Made by a program: the position numbers and the translations under genes. This document shows positions 21,191 to 25,527 of a stretch of DNA of 25,527 nucleotides, piece by piece. The stretch spans positions 1-25,527 of the forward strand of contig JBHIFE010000008.1 in the NCBI GenBank assembly GCA_046760985.1, given 5' to 3'. This DNA comes from JBHIFE01 sp046760985. Lineage in GTDB: Bacteria; Chloroflexota; Dehalococcoidia; Dehalococcoidales; RBG-16-60-22. The stretch's first letter is position 1. Each line of letters starts with the position of its first letter. The notes under the pieces were generated by a model, which was given only the letters and a program-made list of their open reading frames with translations, was not told the DNA's origin and ran no database searches.

Positions 21191-22606
21191 TTAGCCAGGC
21201 ATCATTTCCTTTTCAGTTTCCCTGATGCTCACTTCTAAGATATGTACTATCTCATCTATTTCTGCTTTGGTTATGATTAAGGGTGGGAGTAGCGCTATGT
21301 AAACAGAACTCACTTGAGCGATAAGACCTTGCTCAAGCAATTTATTAGTGAGCTCTCGCCTTAACTTAGCTGCTTCTGCACCCGTAAAACGTTCCTTTGT
21401 CTTTTTATCCCTAACTAATTCAACATCGATCAGCAAGCCAAGCCCTTGAATGTTCCCCACTATAGCAGATTTGTCAAGTGCAGAGTGGAGCGCGTCAAGA
21501 AAATATATTCCCATTTTGGCGGCGTTCTCCACCAATCCTTCTCTTTCAATGATCCCGATGTTAGCAAGACCAACGGCACAACTGACCGGATGTCCCCACC
21601 ATGTATGTCCATGTGGGAAGGCATCTTTTTGACTACCAATAAACTTAGCCGCTACCTCTTCTTTAACAGCCACTGCAGAGAGCGGGAGGTAACCACTGCT
21701 TATTCCTTTATCCATGGTCATTATATCTGGGACAATATCCCAATGATTGCAGCCAAACCATTTTCCGGTACGCCCGAAGCCACAAACTACCTCATCCATA
21801 ATCAAGAGAATGCCGTACTGATCACAAATCCGGCGTATCATGGGAAAGTATTCTGGCGGGGGGACAGATGCAAACGCCTGAGTACTTACAGCATCTGCCA
21901 TCACCGCCGCTACTGTGGAGGGGTTTTCAGATTGGATTACTTGTTCTATTTGTTTAGCGCAGATTAGATTACAAGATGGATACTCCAAACCGAACTCACA
22001 CCGGTAACAATAAGGATGAGCCACACGTATGCAGCCGGGTAACAAGGGCTCATTTAAATAGGGTCTGAAAAATAGGTCAGTGGAAAGACTCTGACAAGCA
22101 AAAGTAGCCCCATGATAGCAAAGTCTTCTGCTGATAAACTTAAATCTCTTCGGAAAGCCAGCTCGTGCTTGATACTGCCTGGCTAATTTTAGAGCTGACT
22201 CATTGGCTTCAGAGCCTCCAGAAATAGTGAACACCTTAGACAAGGTGCCGGGGGCAATCTGAGCTAGCTTTGTAGCAAAGTTTATCGTGGAAGCCGCTGC
22301 GTAGTTGCCGAAGGGGTCGACATGGGGGATTTTCGTAAGTTGTTCGTAGGCAGCGTCTGCTATCTCTTTCCTTCCATAACCCACAGCTGCCGTCCAATCA
22401 GAGGCACATGCCTCCAAATATTCTTTCCCTTCGGCATCCCAAACTCTACACCCTTTACCCCCAACGATGATCTTCAAGTTTTGCTTAATATCATCTTCCT
22501 TGGCTTGACGGAGGGGTAACCAATAATATTCGTTAGCACGTTCCCTCAAGTCGGCTTGCTCTGGCAAGCTCATAACCGGGACTTTCATATCCTTTCTCTC
22601 CCCCAT
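21191..22606 (-). CDS. class III (omega-type) PLP-dependent aminotransferase
   Basis: This protein of about 471 residues from the chosen ATG belongs to the class III aminotransferases (PF00202), which move an amino group from an omega- or beta-amino donor, or isomerise it. Visible motifs are TISGGSEANESALKLAR (phosphate loop), CYHGATFACQSLS, LIMDEVVCGFGRTGKWF (PLP-nitrogen Asp) and MTMDKGISSGYLPLSAV with the Schiff-base lysine (about K300). A Cys cluster, HPYCYRCEFGLEYPSCNL followed by ICA, occurs mid-protein and is typical of one omega-aminotransferase branch. ATG 22606 has GGGAG 10 bases upstream. ATG 22588 is an equal alternative, and a TTG at 22654 adds non-family residues. An 8-base-arm palindrome lies just upstream. 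Specificity cannot be read from sequence. Confidence 0.9.
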   Translation of the reverse strand: MGERKDMKVPVMSLPEQADLRERANEYYWLPLRQAKEDDIKQNLKIIVGGKGCRVWDAEGKEYLEACASDWTAAVGYGRKEIADAAYEQLTKIPHVDPFGNYAAASTINFATKLAQIAPGTLSKVFTISGGSEANESALKLARQYQARAGFPKRFKFISRRLCYHGATFACQSLSTDLFFRPYLNEPLLPGCIRVAHPYCYRCEFGLEYPSCNLICAKQIEQVIQSENPSTVAAVMADAVSTQAFASVPPPEYFPMIRRICDQYGILLIMDEVVCGFGRTGKWFGCNHWDIVPDIMTMDKGISSGYLPLSAVAVKEEVAAKFIGSQKDAFPHGHTWWGHPVSCAVGLANIGIIEREGLVENAAKMGIYFLDALHSALDKSAIVGNIQGLGLLIDVELVRDKKTKERFTGAEAAKLRRELTNKLLEQGLIAQVSSVYIALLPPLIITKAEIDEIVHILEVSIRETEKEMMPG

Positions 22607-22628
22607 TTTGTTGCTACTCCCTTCAAAG

Positions 22629-22656
22629 TATTGACAAACCGCTGTAAGTGTCAATA
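22629..22656. promoter_or_regulatory. palindrome upstream of the aminotransferase, candidate operator
   Basis: TATTGACA at 22629-22636 and TGTCAATA at 22649-22656 are perfect 8-base inverted repeats separated by 12 bases. The right arm supplies a minus-strand TTGACA that could act as a -35, though no good -10 lies 17 bases on. It is located 23 bases before the aminotransferase ATG, inside the aminotransferase-ligase gap, so it could give that gene separate control within the leftward cluster. Confidence 0.4.
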
Positions 22657-22707
22657 ACGTTCTATTTCAGCTTTTGTAATAGGCTAAGTTAGCCGATTAT
22701 TCGCTCG

Positions 22708-24402
22708 TTATCGTATTTTCCTCTTGAGCTCTTGCTCCCGGAGCACCCGCCTCATAAATTTCCCAGTTAATGTCTTGGGAACTTCCGGGATAAACTCAAC
22801 AACCCTCGGATACTTATAGGCTGCCATTTTCTGCCGGCAAAAATCAATCAGCTCTGGGGGACTTATTTTACCTTCATATTCTTCACGCAATGACACAAAT
22901 GCCTTTACTGTCTCACCCCGATAGGCATCTGGCACGCCAACGACAGCGGCTTCCTTAACCGCCGGATGCTGGTAAAGAATGTCCTCTACTTCTCGAGGCC
23001 ACACTTTAAAGCCAGAAACATTGATAAGGTCTTTTTTTCTGTCTACTACATAGAACCAGCCATCTTTATCCATCTTTCCTATGTCACCGGTGTACAGCCA
23101 GCCGTCTCTTATGGCATGAGCCGTTTCTTCAGGTTTACCCCAGTAACCAGGAACAATCGTGGGTCCCTTGATAATTATCTCTCCTAACTCGCCCGGCGGT
23201 ATTTCACGGGTTCCTTCCTCAGCATCCACTATCTTAGCGCAACTACTCGGTAGTGGGAACCCGGTGGACAGCGCCCCACTTTCGGGATCTATCGGAGCCC
23301 GCAATCCCCAAGGAGGAAAGAGACCAGGAGAAGTAGTCTCGGTCAGACCATAGGCATGGTGGATATAAATACCGCTGGATTGCTCAAATCTATCAACAAA
23401 TCCTGCCGGGACAGGAGCTCCACCGCTGTAAACCTTCTTGAGGGAGGAAAGGTCCCTTTGATGAAAATCAGGGTGGTCCAGAAGAGCAATAAAGGCTGTA
23501 ATTGCTGCCACTGTATTTGTCACTCTCCACTTCTCAATGAGACGGAGTACTTCTGCTGGGTCAAACCTGTAGAAAATAACGAGTGGCGCACCAATCAGGG
23601 AGGTGATGGCGAGGTGACCAACTGTGCCGGTGACGTGAAACAGTGGCGCCGCTCCCAGCACTACATCTGAGGTACCCAGATGACAAAAAGCCTTGTAGCA
23701 CTCCGCAGCAAAGACTACGTTCCCATGAGTGTTCATAGCGCCTTTGGGGGGACCCGTCGTGCCAGAGGTATATAGGAGGTGTGCCACATCACTAGGATTG
23801 ACTTTAGCCCGGCGTGCTGTGTTTCCTCGGTATTTATTTATAAGTTCTAGGAAGTCCAGTGTCCCAGGAGTTTTCCTTTTCTGAAAATCTCTAAGTAACT
23901 TGGGAGGAGGCTGTCCTTGAGGTAGGAAGTCAATCTCTGAGGTGGTAATGACCTGCTTTACCGGTGCTTTAGCTATCGCCTTTTTTACTGGTTCGTAAGT
24001 GGTAGATTCCATGCAAACAATAATCTTTGCTCCGGAATCATTGAGGTAATATTCAAGCTCCTTCTCCTTATACATAGGATTCAATGGAACTACAATTGCC
24101 CCCAGCTTCCAGGCTGCATACTGGCTGATAAGAAATTGTGGTACATTTTGCAGGCTCAGAACGATACGATCACCCCTACTCAAGCCTAAGTCAGACAAAG
24201 CTGCTGCCAGGCTATCAGCCAGAGAATTCAGTTGTCCATAGGTAATAGTGTCATCAAAATAATGAATAGCTGGTGCTTGGGATAGCTTAGACGCGGTGTC
24301 CTCAAAGATATCGATAGCCGTCTTGTTTGTGATTTCGAGGTCACTTGGGGTCCCTTTGGGATAGAGGTTTAACCAAGGTCTTTCCTCATAGATACTGTTC
24401 AT
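22708..24402 (-). CDS. acyl-CoA ligase (AMP-forming), FadD-like
   Basis: This 564-residue member of the ANL superfamily activates a carboxylic acid to its CoA thioester through an acyl-adenylate. The phosphate loop is YTSGTTGPPKG (residues 211-221). HHAYGLTETTSPG forms the A5-type motif. GWLYTGDIG with VVDRKKDLINVSGFKVWPREVE is the hinge and lid, and the C-terminal catalytic lysine is K548 in PKTLTGKFMRR. The N-terminal ALSDLGLSRGDRIVL and GAIVVPLNPMY are those of long/medium-chain or aromatic acyl-CoA ligases. Chain specificity cannot be decided. The gene is 6 bases downstream of the ferredoxin gene, with only a weak GAAGG as ribosome binding site, so it probably relies on read-through translation from that gene. 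It is the best-preserved catabolic enzyme here. Confidence 0.92.
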   Translation of the reverse strand: MNSIYEERPWLNLYPKGTPSDLEITNKTAIDIFEDTASKLSQAPAIHYFDDTITYGQLNSLADSLAAALSDLGLSRGDRIVLSLQNVPQFLISQYAAWKLGAIVVPLNPMYKEKELEYYLNDSGAKIIVCMESTTYEPVKKAIAKAPVKQVITTSEIDFLPQGQPPPKLLRDFQKRKTPGTLDFLELINKYRGNTARRAKVNPSDVAHLLYTSGTTGPPKGAMNTHGNVVFAAECYKAFCHLGTSDVVLGAAPLFHVTGTVGHLAITSLIGAPLVIFYRFDPAEVLRLIEKWRVTNTVAAITAFIALLDHPDFHQRDLSSLKKVYSGGAPVPAGFVDRFEQSSGIYIHHAYGLTETTSPGLFPPWGLRAPIDPESGALSTGFPLPSSCAKIVDAEEGTREIPPGELGEIIIKGPTIVPGYWGKPEETAHAIRDGWLYTGDIGKMDKDGWFYVVDRKKDLINVSGFKVWPREVEDILYQHPAVKEAAVVGVPDAYRGETVKAFVSLREEYEGKISPPELIDFCRQKMAAYKYPRVVEFIPEVPKTLTGKFMRRVLREQELKRKIR

Positions 24403-24408
24403 GATAGG

Positions 24409-24597
24409 TTAGGCGCCTTCTTTAATTGCTCCTCTTAAACAAAACTCGATACATTCACAACACTCATCACACAGTTCCGAGACCACTTCAGCGATTATAG
24501 ACCCATCTACTTCTTTTAAAACAATGGCAGAATTGGGACATACTGATATGCATGTCCCACACCCTTCGCATTCTTCTCTGTTAATTATGATGGGCAT
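24409..24597 (-). CDS. 2[4Fe-4S] ferredoxin
   Basis: This 62-residue bacterial-type ferredoxin has two cluster motifs: C10-x2-C13-x2-C16-x3-C20-P and C43-x2-C46-x2-C49-x3-C53. There is an additional Cys47, and the second motif lacks the usual Pro after its last Cys (CLRGAI). Two low-potential [4Fe-4S] clusters are predicted. It sits between the FAD-dependent reductase relic and the acyl-CoA ligase on one strand, with gaps of 56 and 6 bases, so it most likely carried electrons to or from that flavoprotein. There is no clear Shine-Dalgarno before the ATG. Confidence 0.93.
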   Translation of the reverse strand: MPIIINREECEGCGTCISVCPNSAIVLKEVDGSIIAEVVSELCDECCECIEFCLRGAIKEGA

Positions 24598-24653
24598 TTC
24601 AAATACTGTGTTGTATAGTTCAAATTAAACTGCAGCTAAGAAGTATGCTAGGA

Positions 24654-25527
24654 TTAAGGTTTTTCTGCAGCGGCGTTCATTCCGGCTATACGACCAAATG
24701 TTAATGACTCGCAAATCATTGTTCCACAGATATAAGAGCCCTCGCTGAATAGACCACCGGCACCTTCACCTGCAGCATACAATCCAGGAACAACCTCACC
24801 ATATTGGTCTATCGCCTGTGCTTTTGCATTAATCTTTAACCCTCCCTTATACGAGGTAAAGCAGTTCATCAATTTGATCCCGTAGAATGGTGGCTTCTCT
24901 ATTTTCACAGGTGGTGCATTTACGTGCGCCAGCAGTAGTTTTTTGCCGAACTTGGTATCGTATCCATTCTTGTCTATATCATCATTGTATTCCTGCCTTT
25001 TCGTTGATACCCAGCTGTTTAGCCAACCCTTCAATGGTATCGTCGTGATACTCTTTGAATATAGACCAATCTACAAGTTCTATAAGTTCTCTGATTCTAC
25101 TATCGTAAATAGTAAAAGTATTGTCACCAGGTTGGGCAAATGAAGCTTCGCCTAAGTATGGGAATATGGGGAGACACTCATTCACATACCGTTTACCCAG
25201 GGAATTTACAAATATAGCTCCACATAAGGTGTGGTGAAGCGTAATGGCTGCCGGGTGTTTGGTATTAGCATCCATTGGAATTGATGGTATGGCAGCAGTT
25301 CCGATGTGACTTGTTGCAACTCCAATAGCCATAGCCATTTTTATCCCTTCTCCAGTATGCCCCCTCATTGTTGGGAGACACCTTTTAGCATAACTAAGAC
25401 CTTTGAACTCCTCCACCATCTTGGGGTTATTACCAAAGCCTCCTGAAGCGATAATTACCGCTTTTCTGGCTTTAAAGTTCAGGGCTTTTTTGTCTTTTTC
25501 AGCCTTTACTCCTACGACTCTTTTTCT
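24654..25527 (-). pseudogene. FAD-dependent fumarate-reductase/dehydrogenase-like flavoprotein, frameshifted (runs off window)
   Basis: Two overlapping frames together give the C-terminal half of a FAD_binding_2-type protein (fumarate reductase/succinate dehydrogenase flavoprotein or ketosteroid-dehydrogenase-like). The upstream frame, open to the window edge, reads ARKAVIIASGGFGNNP, HTGEGIKMAMAIG, and AIFVNSLGKRYVNECLP, ending after GLAKQLGINEKAGIQ at a stop at 24982. The downstream frame resumes with QEYNDDIDKNGYDTKFGKK and continues through LYAAGEGAGGLFSEG to a normal end (FGRIAGMNAAAEKP). The switch falls at about 24985-25005. Roughly 6-8 residues usually found between GIN and EYN are missing, so this looks like a small deletion rather than a single-base read error. 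It heads the ferredoxin-ligase cluster and is probably inactive. Confidence 0.82.

Overview
The window looks like a bacterial chromosome segment, most likely from the Chloroflexota (Dehalococcoidia or a relative). That placement is inferred from protein style, from gene neighbourhoods (rpoBC separated from rplJL, nfeD-rtcA, holA-ROK-alaS-ruvX) and from a G/C-tract foldback repeat of a kind I recall from such genomes. It was not tested by a search.

Positions 1-12.8 kb are a housekeeping block. rpoB and the start of rpoC run leftward from a near-consensus sigma70 promoter at 4315-4343. Divergent to them, a short NfeD-like membrane protein is translationally coupled to an RNA 3'-phosphate cyclase (rtcA). 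A YchF-like GTPase/ATPase and a small HEAT-like protein form a leftward pair. A divergent promoter region with a palindrome follows, then rightward holA, a ROK glucokinase, alaS with its own consensus promoter, a foldback repeat, and ruvX/yqgF.

Positions 12.9-16.8 kb hold a small HTH protein behind a perfect-consensus promoter, followed by two tandem paralogous surface proteins. These have a signal peptide, four TIG-like domains, one or two fibronectin-III-like domains, a C-terminal membrane anchor and the same GRRTAYY tail. Their ligand is unknown.

Positions 16.8-25.5 kb are accessory and partly decayed. They contain a truncated TRAP transporter permease (DctM) abutting an IS110-family element with a plausible bridge-RNA region, an amidase, a 40-codon SDR remnant, and a Rid-family protein lacking the usual arginine. 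A leftward cluster follows: class III aminotransferase, acyl-CoA ligase, 2[4Fe-4S] ferredoxin and a frameshifted FAD-dependent fumarate-reductase-like protein. Together they suggest a degraded catabolic island for an amide, amino or acyl substrate.

The strongest leads are the IS110 element (Thr where the catalytic Ser is expected, plus a loop sequence echoing the element's other end) and the paired TIG/FN3 proteins with the shared C-terminal anchor. No tRNA, rRNA or CRISPR array was seen.
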